A stretch of 64,000 nt of DNA from Verrucomicrobiaceae bacterium E54 (GTDB lineage: Bacteria; Verrucomicrobiota; Verrucomicrobiia; Verrucomicrobiales; Akkermansiaceae). Position numbers and translations under genes: made by a program. The stretch spans positions 62,001 through 126,000 of the forward strand of contig JAKZES010000001.1 of the NCBI GenBank assembly GCA_022548915.1. The letters are read 5' to 3'. Under the pieces are notes generated by a model, which saw nothing but the letters and a program-made list of their open reading frames with translations, did no database searches and was not told where the DNA came from. Position 1 is the first letter of the stretch. Every line of letters begins with the position of its first letter. Shown in pieces: positions 41,229-51,509 of this stretch.

Positions 41229-42044
41229 ATGAAAATCCTTTTTTACATTCTGTCGCTGATCGTGATCGTGACTGCTGCTGTTTTCTCAGTCCAAAATCGC
41301 GGAAAACTTGAGGACCAGGTGGCCTTCAAGAAGGACCGGATTGAGAAAAACCGTTCCGTCAACGCTCAGATCAGCAAGACGGAGAAGGAACTGAGTGACG
41401 AGGAGGACCGGTTGACCGAGGCTCAAAAGGCCCGGGCCGAAGTCGAGCAGAGCATCGCCAGCCTCGAATCCAAGGAGCGCGAGCTTCGACGCGAACTGAG
41501 CGAAATCGAGGCGGATCTTGAGGTGAAGGACGAGAAGATCAAGCAGACCGAAGCGGCGCTGGCGGAGTTGAAAAAGGTGTTTGTGGAGCTGGGCTTCGAC
41601 GGGGATGTCGATATGGATTCGATTGAGCGGAACATGAAGACTCTCGAAGACCGGAAGAAGGTGCTGACCGCCGAGATTGCGGAGCTTGAGACCAATATCG
41701 AGGGCGCCGAGAGCACCATCGCCAAGAACCGTGCGGAGATCGCCCGCCTCGGCGAGCGCAAGGCGGAGCGTGACGCGCGGATCCGCAGCAATGCCCGCGA
41801 GTCGGTGATCACCGCCGTCGATTCCGACTGGGGCTTCGTCGTGATCGGTGCCGGTCGCAGCACCGGTTTCGAGCCCCAGACCAACCTGATCGTCAAGCGT
41901 GCCGGCCGGGTGATTGCCGAGGTCAAGCCTTCCAGCATCGAGCAAAGCCAGACGATCGCCGAAATCGATTTCGACACGGTGGCACCCGGAGTCGTGCTCC
42001 AGCCCGGCGACCGCGTGATGCTGGTCAAGCCGCTGGCGAACTGA
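41229..42044 (+). CDS. Membrane-anchored coiled-coil protein (paralogue B)
   Basis: The 271-aa product begins with a transmembrane segment (MKILFYILSLIVIVTAAVFS), continues with a long coiled coil (about 25-190) and ends with the shared module 'ITAVDSDWGFVVIGAGRSTG' ... 'GVVLQPGDRVMLVKPLAN'. It lacks the acidic tail of paralogue A. The two genes are 33 nt apart and probably co-transcribed. The shared module has a beta-strand pattern with an 'IAEVKPSSIEQSQTIAEID' block that matches 'IAKLRVRSVESSRSSADI' in A. Function unknown. Confidence 0.68.
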   Translation: MKILFYILSLIVIVTAAVFSVQNRGKLEDQVAFKKDRIEKNRSVNAQISKTEKELSDEEDRLTEAQKARAEVEQSIASLESKERELRRELSEIEADLEVKDEKIKQTEAALAELKKVFVELGFDGDVDMDSIERNMKTLEDRKKVLTAEIAELETNIEGAESTIAKNRAEIARLGERKAERDARIRSNARESVITAVDSDWGFVVIGAGRSTGFEPQTNLIVKRAGRVIAEVKPSSIEQSQTIAEIDFDTVAPGVVLQPGDRVMLVKPLAN

Positions 42045-42115
42045 GGATCGCGACGAGCGAATATTTTTGGCCTCCGTGCGCTTGATTGCCGCGGAGGTCT
42101 TTCTATGTTTCCTCC

Positions 42116-42307
42116 ATGCGTTTACTCGTCGCCCTCGCCATCGCCTCGCTCGGCATGCCCTTCGTTTCGTGCACGACGGATCCGGATCTCGATCCCCAGC
42201 CGACGAAGCCGCCGTCCGCTTCCAGCCAGTTGCCCCACAATCGTCCGGTTGCCGGACAGGGTGCCGGACAGTTCGGTGCCTTGCCGAACCAGCAGCTGCG
42301 GCGCTAG
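42116..42307 (+). CDS. Small lipoprotein, 63 aa
   Basis: ATG 42116 (MRLLVALAIASLGMPFVSC) gives a signal peptide with a lipobox 'PFVSC' (Cys19) and a 44-residue Pro/Gln/Ser-rich mature part ending 'GQFGALPNQQLRR'. Short lipoproteins of this kind are usually outer-membrane anchored. It lies 71 nt after the coiled-coil pair; the inverted repeat CCTCCG...CGGAGG (42071-42097) followed by TCTTTCT between them could be a weak terminator. Confidence 0.7.
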   Translation: MRLLVALAIASLGMPFVSCTTDPDLDPQPTKPPSASSQLPHNRPVAGQGAGQFGALPNQQLRR

Positions 42308-42309
42308 GA

Positions 42310-42329
42310 GGCGGGACGCCCTCGTCCCG
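42310..42329. terminator. Hairpin between convergent genes
   Basis: GCGGGACG-CCCT-CGTCCCGC, a perfect 8-bp stem with a 4-nt loop, begins 2 nt after the lipoprotein stop and faces the 3' end of rlmH. No T-tract follows. Bidirectional terminator or dispersed palindromic element. Confidence 0.45.
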
Positions 42330-42410
42330 CATTGGAGCGGGTCGGATGGGCACAAGGTATCGTTTCCGATCCGGCGACGCTCGGGGAGTTGTGGCGCGCC
42401 AGCTCCAATG

Positions 42411-42851
42411 TCATCGATGATACGGTTCGCCGCGTCTGAAGCTAGCGACCCGGTAGAGTTGCTCAAGCAGCACGACCAGGGCGAGCTCGTGCTGCAGGGT
42501 CAGCCGGGAGAGCTGCCAGACGGCGTCCGCCTCTTGGCGGAGGCCTTCCGTGTGACCGTCGGCCGCGCCGATGAGGAATGAGACCCGCTTGATCTCGCCC
42601 CGCATCTCAAGCGCTTCAAGGCGCTCACTCCATTGTCGGGTGGTCAGGGCTTCGCCGCGTTCGTCGAGCGCGATCCGGAGATCCCCTTCGGACCGGGCGA
42701 GAAGGGCCTTGGAAACGCTCTCGGAATCGCCGGCCTTCAGCTCGACCAACTCGCAGCCGCCATAGCGCTTGAGACGCTTGAGATACTCGGCGATGCCGGC
42801 GGCGGCATAGGAAAGCGCGGGCTTTCCAGCCGCAAGGATTCGGAGGCGCAT
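42411..42851 (-). CDS. rlmH: 23S rRNA pseudouridine-1915 N3-methyltransferase
   Basis: RlmH (SPOUT family) methylates pseudouridine 1915 in helix 69 of 23S rRNA. The start at 42851 (MRLRILAAGKPALSYAAAGI) gives 146 aa, close to the usual 155. The signature knot sequences are present: 'VSFLIGAADGHTEGLRQEA' and the C-terminal 'LTLQHELALVVLLEQLYR' followed by 'GEPYHR'. The MITE-like element at 42903-43124 is inserted only about 50 nt upstream of the start and may alter its promoter. Confidence 0.93.
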   Translation of the reverse strand: MRLRILAAGKPALSYAAAGIAEYLKRLKRYGGCELVELKAGDSESVSKALLARSEGDLRIALDERGEALTTRQWSERLEALEMRGEIKRVSFLIGAADGHTEGLRQEADAVWQLSRLTLQHELALVVLLEQLYRVASFRRGEPYHR

Positions 42852-42890
42852 GCCCGGAATCCAAGCCGAACCCTGCCGGGCGACCAAGGT

Positions 42891-43136
42891 CCGATTGAGG
42901 GCAGGGCGATCAAGCTAGGAATGGAGTCGAAAATTGAGGGGAGAAATCAGGACCATGATGAATGGGATGGATATGATTTTGGGCCTCTGAACCAAGAAAG
43001 CCACTTTGAGAGTGCATCCATTCGAATGGGAAAGGACTTTTCATGAAGTTATCCTATTGATCCGATCCATCCTGGTCCCCAAACAGCGTCATGGTCCTGA
43101 TCTTCTCCCTAGCTTGATCGCCCTCCGATTGAGGGC
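42891..43136. mobile_element. MITE-like element with 17-bp inverted ends and 12-bp target duplication
   Basis: The element proper is 42903-43124 (222 bp). Its ends are perfect 17-bp inverted repeats, AGGGCGATCAAGCTAGG (42903-42919) and CCTAGCTTGATCGCCCT (43108-43124). It is flanked by the direct repeat CCGATTGAGGGC (42891-42902 and 43125-43136), as expected for a target-site duplication. Subterminal similarity extends inward: GAGAAATCAGGACCATGA on the left matches the reverse complement of TCATGGTCCTGATCTTCTC on the right with one indel. There is no ORF of note, so it would be mobilised in trans. A 12-bp duplication fits IS4-group transposases (known range about 9-13 bp); that link is inference. 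Confidence 0.75.
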
Positions 43137-43185
43137 GTGTTTCGGAGCTTGTCCGCAGACGCTCCGGCGGCAATACTTCAGCAAG

Positions 43186-43509
43186 ATGAAGTATCTGCTG
43201 ACCCTGCTTCCGCTGATGGCAGCCTGCGCCGGACCCGATCCCAATTCGGAGGTGGCGCAGAATCGCAAAGTGATGGCGCTTCAGGAGAAGTTCGACCGCT
43301 TCGACTACAATGCCGACGGCAAGCTCACCAAGGAGGAGATCAGCCAGGGCATTCGGGAATCCGGGATCGGCGGAATCGACGAGGCGGAAATCGATGCCGC
43401 GATCAAGGCGTATGATGTCAATGGAGACGGGGCCATTTCCCGCTGGGAGTCCCAGCGAGCCATCGACACGCCACTCCCGGAGCATTTCCGCGGCTCCGAC
43501 GAAGGTTGA
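43186..43509 (+). CDS. EF-hand lipoprotein
   Basis: ATG 43186 (MKYLLTLLPLMAACAG) gives 107 aa with a lipobox 'LMAAC' (Cys14). The mature part contains two EF-hand loops, 'DYNADGKLTKEE' and 'DVNGDGAISRWE', with acidic residues at the calcium-binding positions. It is probably a small Ca-binding envelope lipoprotein; short EF-hand proteins of this kind are common in Verrucomicrobia and Planctomycetes. The MITE-like element ends 50 nt upstream, so its promoter may lie in or next to the element. Convergent with glyS (10 nt between stops). Confidence 0.8.
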   Translation: MKYLLTLLPLMAACAGPDPNSEVAQNRKVMALQEKFDRFDYNADGKLTKEEISQGIRESGIGGIDEAEIDAAIKAYDVNGDGAISRWESQRAIDTPLPEHFRGSDEG

Positions 43510-43519
43510 GCGGTGAAGC

Positions 43520-45100
43520 TCAGCGAATCCGTTCGAGTAGCCACGCCAGCAGTCCATCGATGGGCAGGCGTTCCTGCTCCATCGAGTCGCGGTGGCGAAC
43601 GGTCACGGTGCCCTCGAGATCCGGGCCATTCTCACCGATCGTGTCGAAGTCGACCGTGATGCAGAACGGCGTCCCGACCTCGTCCTGGCGGCGGTAGCGG
43701 CGACCGACGGCTCCGCCGTCGTCGTAGTAGACCGTCATCCACGGCTGGAGGGTCTTCTGGATCTCTCGGCAGAGGCGGACCTGGTCGTCGTTCTTCTTGA
43801 GCAGGGGGAAGATGCCGACCTTGATCGGTGCCATCCGGGGAGCGAAACGCATCACCGTGCGGGTCTCGGTCTTGCCCTTCTCATTGGTGATCTCCTCCTC
43901 GTCGAAGGCCTCGCAGATCATCGCCAGCACGGTCCGGTCGCAGCCGGCGGACGGCTCGACCACGTGGGGCAGGAATTTCTCCTTCGATTCCTCGTCGAAG
44001 TATTCGAGTGGGCGGCCGGAACCCTTCTGGTGGACGCCGAGATCGTAGTCGGTGCGGTAGGCGACGCCTTCCAGCTCCTGGATGCCGAAGGGGAACTCGT
44101 ATTCGATGTCGTAGGTCTTCTCCGAGTAGAACGCACGCTCGCCATCCGGAACGTCGAGGATGTGGAGCTTCTCGCGGGGGATCCCGATCTCCTCGTAGAA
44201 GGTGAGGCGGGCTTCGAGCCACTCGTCGGTGAGACGCAGGCCGTCCTCGGGGCGGCAGAAATACTCGATCTCCATCTGCTCGAACTCGCGGCTGCGGAAG
44301 GTGTAGTTGCGCGGGTTGATCTCGTTGCGGAAGGACTTGCCGACCTGGGCGATGCCGAAGGGCAGCTTCACGCGGTTGGAGTCGAGGATGTTCTTGTACT
44401 GGACGAAGATCGACTGCGCGGTTTCCGGGCGGAGGTAGGCGGTCGCGTTGGGGTCGTTCTCGTCGGCCGAGGCCCCCATGGTCGTCTTGAACATCAGGTT
44501 GAAGTCGCGGGGCTCGGTGAGAAGCGAGCCGTTCTCCGGGTTGAAGGAGGTGCTGCCGGTCACTTCCTCGCGGCGGTCCTCGGTGATCTCGAGTTCCTTG
44601 GGCGATACCTTCTTGTCGGGCATGAATTGCGCGTAGAACTGGCGGGCCACCTTTTTCGCGGAGGCGGGATCCTTGTCGGGAGCGACCAGAACGGCGAAGG
44701 GACGGTCGATGGTGAGATCGGCCGATTCGAGACGGGCACCGGAGAACCAGACCACGGTGCCGTCCTGGGCGGGAATCTGGTCGGCGCGCAGGCGCGACTT
44801 GGAGAGCAGGCAGTCGCACATCGGGTCGTTGAAGCCGTCGAGGTGGCCGGACGATTTCAGGACCTGCTGCATGGTCAGGATAGAGCCGTCCATGCCGACG
44901 ACGTCATCGCGCTCCTGAACCGTTTTCCGCCACCAGTAGTCCTTGAGGTTGCGCTTGAGTTCGGTGCCCAGCGGGCCGTAGTCCCAGCAGCCGTTGAGGC
45001 CGCCGTAGAGTTCGCCGGATTGGAAGATGAAGCTGCGGCGTTTGCACAGGGAGACGATCTTCTCCATGCGCTCGGGGTCGGTGTGGTCCTTGTTGGCCAT
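43520..45100 (-). CDS. glyS: Glycyl-tRNA synthetase, single-chain (alpha2) type
   Basis: Class II synthetase charging tRNA-Gly. ATG 45100 (MANKDHTDPERMEKIVSLCK) gives 526 aa; the track's 82-residue extension is shadow. Class II motifs are seen: motif 2 in 'GKSFRNEINPRNYTFRSREF', and motif 3 region 'EPSAGCDRTVLAMICEAF', with the C-terminal anticodon-binding domain 'PIKVGIFPLLKKNDDQVRLC'. The single-chain form matches archaea/eukaryote/Gram-positive GlyRS rather than the alpha2beta2 form of most proteobacteria, and is usual for Verrucomicrobia. It is the last gene before the truncated beta-helix gene on this strand (102 nt). Confidence 0.95.
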   Translation of the reverse strand: MANKDHTDPERMEKIVSLCKRRSFIFQSGELYGGLNGCWDYGPLGTELKRNLKDYWWRKTVQERDDVVGMDGSILTMQQVLKSSGHLDGFNDPMCDCLLSKSRLRADQIPAQDGTVVWFSGARLESADLTIDRPFAVLVAPDKDPASAKKVARQFYAQFMPDKKVSPKELEITEDRREEVTGSTSFNPENGSLLTEPRDFNLMFKTTMGASADENDPNATAYLRPETAQSIFVQYKNILDSNRVKLPFGIAQVGKSFRNEINPRNYTFRSREFEQMEIEYFCRPEDGLRLTDEWLEARLTFYEEIGIPREKLHILDVPDGERAFYSEKTYDIEYEFPFGIQELEGVAYRTDYDLGVHQKGSGRPLEYFDEESKEKFLPHVVEPSAGCDRTVLAMICEAFDEEEITNEKGKTETRTVMRFAPRMAPIKVGIFPLLKKNDDQVRLCREIQKTLQPWMTVYYDDGGAVGRRYRRQDEVGTPFCITVDFDTIGENGPDLEGTVTVRHRDSMEQERLPIDGLLAWLLERIR

Positions 45101-45201
45101 GATTTTCTCGGGCAAAGCCGGGCCGGAGAAAACCAGCGCGCACCCTGCGGGGCAAGGCGCGAATGCAGCCACTTCGAGGTGACCGCGACGGACCCCTCCC
45201 G

Positions 45202-46863
45202 TCAGGGCTCCGGGAATTCCTGGATGAAGAACATCCGGGGGTTCGCGACCGGATCGAGCAGCAGTTCCAGGGTGACCACGACCCGGCCCCCGGCGGTTTG
45301 GCTGGAGATGATGTCGTAGTCGATCCCGGGCTGCATGGTGGTCCATCCGCCGAGCGTGGAGGACTTCTTGTAGACCGGATCCACGTCTTCCGCGTCGGCC
45401 CGGTGGCCGAAGGTCAGGGTGCCGGGAACGATCGAGGGCATGACATCTGGATCATGCGGGGCGGTTGGATTGGCTCCGAGAGCGTAGTCGAGGAAGTTGG
45501 ACAGTCCGTTGTGGTTGTCGTCGTCGGCCGGGTCGAGATTCGGGAAGAGGCTGACGAAGGTGGTTCCGGTCGGTTCTTCGAAGGTTTCGTAGGCTCCGAT
45601 GTCCACCGCGCTGCCCGAGAGTCGCGGCTGCCCGGCGAGGTCTTCGGCGACCGTGGCGATGGTGTCGCTGCCACCGCCGGCACCGTCCAGATCGGCGGTG
45701 TCGAGACCCGCGTTGATCGCGGGGCTGGCGGCGCCCAAAGTGAAATCGCCCGCCGTGGACGGCGCGGTGAGCGGGTCGAGTGGAGTGGTGAAGCCGGGGT
45801 CGAGATCAAGGTTCCCGCCGCCGTTGCTCCCGGTATTGGGGTTCCAGATGAGGCTGCCTCCGGAGTGCTGGACGATGCAGTGCGAAAACGAGGGACTGCC
45901 CCCGCCTTTGGCAATCGAGGCGACCAGCGGCGTGGGGGAGCCGGCTGAGTTGTTCCAAATGATGCAGTTGGTGAACGACGGCGCCGCAGCACTGAGGCCC
46001 ATGCAGACCCCGCCGCCCAGGTCCGAGGCGTGGTTGCCCGAGATGGTGACGTTGGTCAGGACCGGACTGGAGGTCAGGATGTAGAGTGCTCCGCCGACGA
46101 CGGCGCGGTTTCCGGAGAACTCGCAATTGTGGATGATGTGGATCTCCGAACCCCGGATGTGCAGGGCTCCGCCGTTGCCGCTGGCAAAAAAGTCGACCGG
46201 AATCACCCGGTTGCCCCGGAACGAGCAATGCGAGAACACGTTCGTCGAGTCCGCGCTGTTCACAGCCCCGCCGAGTGAACCGGAGAGGTTGCCCTCGAAA
46301 ATGCAGCCGACGAAGCGGGAATCGGAGGTGTCCGCATCGACAGCTCCTCCGTCGGAGCCGGCCTCGTTGTCGATGAACTGGCAATCGACGAATGCCGCCG
46401 CGCTGCCCGGGAGCAGGGCCACGGCTCCTCCCCGGTTTCCGGCCCGGTTGTCGTGGAAACGGCAACCTGTGACGGTGGGGGAGCCATTGCCCCCGAAGCC
46501 TCCCCCCGAGGCAGGGGCTTCGCCTCCCCGAATCGTGAAGCCATCGAGAATGGCGGTGGTGTCGACCGCCGTGCCATCGACGACACGGGCGCTGTTGTCG
46601 CTCCGGTTGGCGAAGTTTGCTCCGTCATCGCCTTGGAGGTCGCCGCTGAGCACGGTTCCGTTGGTGGCCGGGTCGGGATTGCGATCGCCGAGGGTCGACT
46701 CTGTTCCGGCAAATCCTCCGTAGATCGCGACGCCGCTGGCGAGTTGGAACTTCTTGCCTTGGTCGGTCCCGCCGGGGTCCGGGGTGTAGGTTCCGGCGGC
46801 AACCCAGATTTCATCGTCACCGGCGGAGGACGCCAAAAAAGCGTGACCGTTCATGACGGTCAC
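45202..46863 (-). pseudogene. 5'-truncated parallel beta-helix (right-handed) protein
   Basis: The ORF encodes a Gly/Asn-rich parallel beta-helix ('VLSGDLQGDDGANFANRSDN', repeats of GN..SGNxAxxGGAL) with a C-terminal Verrucomicrobia-type tail ('LFPNLDPADDDNHNGLSNFL'). Intact family members start with a signal peptide and a 'GTSWxxAxxxLQxAL' block before 'SAGDDEIWVAAGTYTPD'. Here the ORF begins only nine residues before that point, and its nominal start codon and first codons (MTVMNGHAF) lie inside the hppA terminator hairpin. So the 5' end, signal peptide and promoter seem lost, probably by deletion joining it to the end of hppA. The rest is open over 550 codons, so the loss looks recent. Confidence 0.65.
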
Positions 46864-46867
46864 GCTT
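46835..46867 (-). terminator. Strong intrinsic terminator of hppA
   Basis: On the minus strand, AAGCGTGACCGT-CATGA-ACGGTCACGCTT forms a perfect 12-bp stem with a 5-nt loop followed directly by TTTT. It starts about 24 nt after the hppA stop codon, the classic position for Rho-independent termination. It also contains the nominal start codon of the truncated beta-helix ORF. Confidence 0.88.
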
Positions 46868-46890
46868 GGGAAACAGAGGGTCGGCTTGGA

Positions 46891-49104
<2,214 letters not shown>

Positions 49105-49279
49105 GGGGTAGGTGCTTGAATCAACCCTTACAGAGGCAGGATCGGCGTATTTTGCAAAGCGGGAAATCCGTTAGGATGCGCATTCCTTGATAGGCGGAAA
49201 ATTCCCCGCGAACGATGCTCGTGAATCGCGGAGATTTTGGCTCGTGAAATTCTTTGGATTTGTTAAGGAATGCCAAGCG

Positions 49280-49624
49280 ATGGCTTCCCGACCACATCCA
49301 GCCTCCTCCAAGATTTCCCGTCTGCGTGCGCAGACAAAGGCGATTCATGGGCTCAACGGGCTGGTCTTGTGCCTGTTCGGCCTGTCGGTGGGCGCGCTGG
49401 CGGTGGCCTCGGCCCTGCCGCAGAAGCGGCAGCTCGATGAAAAGCGCCTGGAACTCGCCCGCATCGAGGAGAGGGAACGCGCTGTCATTGCCGTGAAGGA
49501 GGATGCGCAGGCAAGCTACGAGGCGCTCCGGGATGATCCCGAGTATCTTGAACTCCACGCCCGCGACCGCTTGAACCTCCACGATCCGCGCGAGAAGATC
49601 TATCGCATCGAAAGGGAACGTTGA
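49280..49624 (+). CDS. FtsB/DivIC-like septum formation initiator protein
   Basis: ATG 49280 (MASRPHPASSKISRL) gives 114 aa. A basic cytosolic start, one transmembrane segment (about 25-47, 'GLVLCLFGLSVGALAVA') and a short coiled coil ('KRQLDEKRLELARIEERERA') followed by 'DPEYLELHARDRLNLHDPRE' fit the FtsB/DivIC family, whose C-terminal motif resembles 'xxYIEExARexLgmxxPGE'. Such proteins join FtsL and FtsQ in the divisome. Its stop overlaps the start of hpt (TGATG). Confidence 0.8.
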   Translation: MASRPHPASSKISRLRAQTKAIHGLNGLVLCLFGLSVGALAVASALPQKRQLDEKRLELARIEERERAVIAVKEDAQASYEALRDDPEYLELHARDRLNLHDPREKIYRIERER

Positions 49625-50157
49625 TGGAGGCGGATGTCGAGCGGGTGCTGATCGCCGAGGACGTGATTGAGAAGCGCCTGGATGCGATGGCGAAGGAAGT
49701 GCGCCAGGATTTCCCGGGCGAGGTCATCGTGGTGATCGTGCTGCTCAAGGGGGCGCTGGTGTTCGCGGCCGACCTGCTCCGGAGGCTGCCCCGGATGCTG
49801 GAGATCGAGTGCCTGAACGTGGCGAGCTATCACGGTGGCACCGAGAGTGCCGGCAAGGTGGATTTTCTCGATCGCAAGCTGCCCGAGGTGAAGGGACGCC
49901 GGGTGCTCGTGCTCGACGACATCCTCGACACCGGCCGCACGCTGCGCGCGGTGGCCGACAAGTTGACCGAAGCGGGCGCGGCGGAAGTGAAGACCGGCGT
50001 GCTGCTTGCCAAGGACCGCGAGAGGGCGGTGGATGTGGAGGCGGACTACGTCGGCTTCGAGATCGGCGACGAGTTCGTGATCGGCTACGGGCTCGACTAC
50101 CAGGGCCGCTACCGGAACCTGCCCTACGTCGGCACGCTCAAGCGCGAGGCGATGTAG
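49624..50157 (+). CDS. hpt: Hypoxanthine phosphoribosyltransferase
   Basis: Hpt salvages hypoxanthine (and guanine) using PRPP. ATG 49624 (the second of TTG-ATG in the track) gives 177 aa. The PRPP loop 'VLVLDDILDTGRTL' (about 94-107) is complete; 'IVLLKGALVFAADLLR' and 'ASYHGGTESAGKV' fit the flexible and active-site loops; 'YVGFEIGDEFVIGYGLDY' and 'YRNLPYVGTLKR' are typical C-terminal motifs. Translationally coupled to the FtsB-like gene, an arrangement often seen near ftsH/tilS in other bacteria. Confidence 0.94.
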   Translation: MEADVERVLIAEDVIEKRLDAMAKEVRQDFPGEVIVVIVLLKGALVFAADLLRRLPRMLEIECLNVASYHGGTESAGKVDFLDRKLPEVKGRRVLVLDDILDTGRTLRAVADKLTEAGAAEVKTGVLLAKDRERAVDVEADYVGFEIGDEFVIGYGLDYQGRYRNLPYVGTLKREAM

Positions 50158-50164
50158 GATTTCA

Positions 50165-50404
50165 TCAGGCGCGGCGTAGCGGGAAGACCGAAACGTCGAC
50201 CGGTTCGGCAACCAGGGCGGAGTCGGGTGGGGCCTCCGGAGACTTGAGGCCGTCCCAGCGGGCGGGGGCCGCGGACCACTCCGGGCAGTCGGCGGTGGTC
50301 AGCCGGTAGGGAGTGTGGTGGACCCGGCCGTGGTGGATGCCACCCTCGCGATCCGCTGAGTAGAGGAGGTAGCGCTCCGCCAGGAAGAAGTCGAGGATGG
50401 GCAT
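50165..50404 (-). pseudogene. YqjF/DUF2071 C-terminal fragment
   Basis: The 79 codons from ATG 50404 (MPILDFFLAERYLLYSADRE) match the C-terminal third of DUF2071/YqjF-type proteins, which carry 'FLTERYRLYS...G..HHxPWxL'. The usual protein is about 240 aa; the first two thirds are missing and the sequence upstream (50405-50575) is a series of short hairpins without coding character. It is therefore probably a 5'-truncated remnant. A stable short protein cannot be excluded. Confidence 0.55.
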
Positions 50405-50409
50405 GGGAG

Positions 50410-50585
50410 TGGCTCCTTGCAGGAGCCATGGCGGGGCGGGGCGGCTTTCAGCCGCAGGGTGAAGCAGGGCTCCCCGAGAAACCTGCGGCAGGCCTTCGAT
50501 CCTGCAAGCGTCCATCCGCGGGAGGACCGCCTGCAGATGCGATCGGGAGATCGCCGCGCCCCGTAATGGCGCTTGTCAAGCGCCA
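50410..50585. repeat. Three consecutive short hairpins with 3-nt loops
   Basis: TGGCTCCT-TGC-AGGAGCCA (50410-50428), GCGGCT-TTC-AGCCGC (50441-50455) and TGGCGCTT-GTC-AAGCGCCA (50567-50585) are all perfect. The last overlaps the 3' end of the next minus-strand gene. The spacing and identical loop size suggest palindromic units of one repeat family, inserted at the broken end of the DUF2071 remnant. Confidence 0.55.
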
Positions 50586-51454
50586 CTCCACAGCGCCTCG
50601 AAGCGCTTGCCGTATTCGACGTAGGAGTCGTAGCACTGCTGCCAGTCGACGGCGGCGGGGTCGGGGGCGTGGAAGACGGTGGCGACGTGCGGTTCGATGG
50701 CGATCCAGCCGTCGTAGCCGCGCGACTTGGCGTCGGCGAGGATTTCGCGGAGCTTGGCCTGTCCGTCACCGGGCATGGTGTACTCCGGTTCGACGTCGTC
50801 GGAGACCGGGTTGTGGCAGTCCTTGATGTGAATGTGGACGACGTGGTCGCGGACCTTTTCCCAGAACTCGAAGGTATCCTGCCACGGGAAGGGTTCGGGC
50901 TTCGAGCGGTCGCGCTGGAAGACCGGGTTGCCGGTGTCGAAGACGAGCTTGAGGCCGGGGACCTCCTCGACCAGGCGCAGCGTGTGCTCGGCGGAGAAGC
51001 CGCCCCAGTTCATGCAGTTCTCGTGGATCGCCGTCAGGCCGGCGTCGGAGAAGCGGGCGACGATCTCGCGCAGGCGGCGGAAGCGCTCCTGCTCCTGCTG
51101 GTCCTCGCCCCAGGGGTTCTGGGCGTAGGACATGATGCGCACCAACTGAGTGCCGAGACGCTTCATCCGCGGGATGGCACGCTCGACCTCGGCGAGGGTG
51201 ATGTCGAAGTCCGAATCGATCTTCTTGGCCCAGTTTCCGATCAGCGAGCCGAACTCGGGGATCTGGATGCCCGCGGCGTCGAGTTGGTCGGCGGCGGCCT
51301 CGAAGTCCGCCTCGGGCATCTCGTGGATGTTGTGGTCCCCGATCATGCGGGCGGAAATCGCACTCCAGCCGATCTCCTGGGTGGCGGCGATTTGTTTCGA
51401 AAGATCGCGGGAGGCTTCGTCGGCGAATCCGGTGAGTTTGGGAGCTTGGAGCAT
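50576..51454 (-). CDS. Sugar-phosphate isomerase/epimerase-like TIM-barrel protein
   Basis: ATG 51454 (MLQAPKLTGFADEASRDLSK) gives 292 aa; the extra 58 residues in the track are shadow. The AP-endonuclease-2/xylose-isomerase-like TIM barrel is recognisable from 'LTGFADEASRDLSKQI', 'AIHENCMNWGGFSAEHTLRL', 'LVFDTGNPVF', 'VHIHIKDC' and 'WIAIEPHV', which provide Glu/Asp/His metal ligands. It is the last gene of the minus-strand carbohydrate operon and follows the Gfo/Idh/MocA gene. Probably an inositol- or keto-sugar isomerase or epimerase; substrate unknown. Confidence 0.85.
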   Translation of the reverse strand: MLQAPKLTGFADEASRDLSKQIAATQEIGWSAISARMIGDHNIHEMPEADFEAAADQLDAAGIQIPEFGSLIGNWAKKIDSDFDITLAEVERAIPRMKRLGTQLVRIMSYAQNPWGEDQQEQERFRRLREIVARFSDAGLTAIHENCMNWGGFSAEHTLRLVEEVPGLKLVFDTGNPVFQRDRSKPEPFPWQDTFEFWEKVRDHVVHIHIKDCHNPVSDDVEPEYTMPGDGQAKLREILADAKSRGYDGWIAIEPHVATVFHAPDPAAVDWQQCYDSYVEYGKRFEALWSGA

Positions 51455-51487
51455 GGAGCGAAGAGCTTGGAGTTCGATAGGGAAGGG

Positions 51488-51502
51488 GCGGCTGGAAGCC
51501 GC
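51488..51502. repeat. GCGGCT hairpin in operon spacer
   Basis: GCGGCT-GGA-AGCCGC sits in the 55-nt spacer between the oxidoreductase and TIM-barrel genes. The stem is identical to that at 50441-50455 and contained in those at 60686-60742. Confidence 0.45.
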
Positions 51503-51509
51503 AGCGACC

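Noticed and set aside
50165-50515. 116-aa ORF as an intact gene
   Set aside because: Its first 37 codons are in hairpin-rich, non-conserved sequence; only the last 79 resemble DUF2071, so it was recorded as a fragment.
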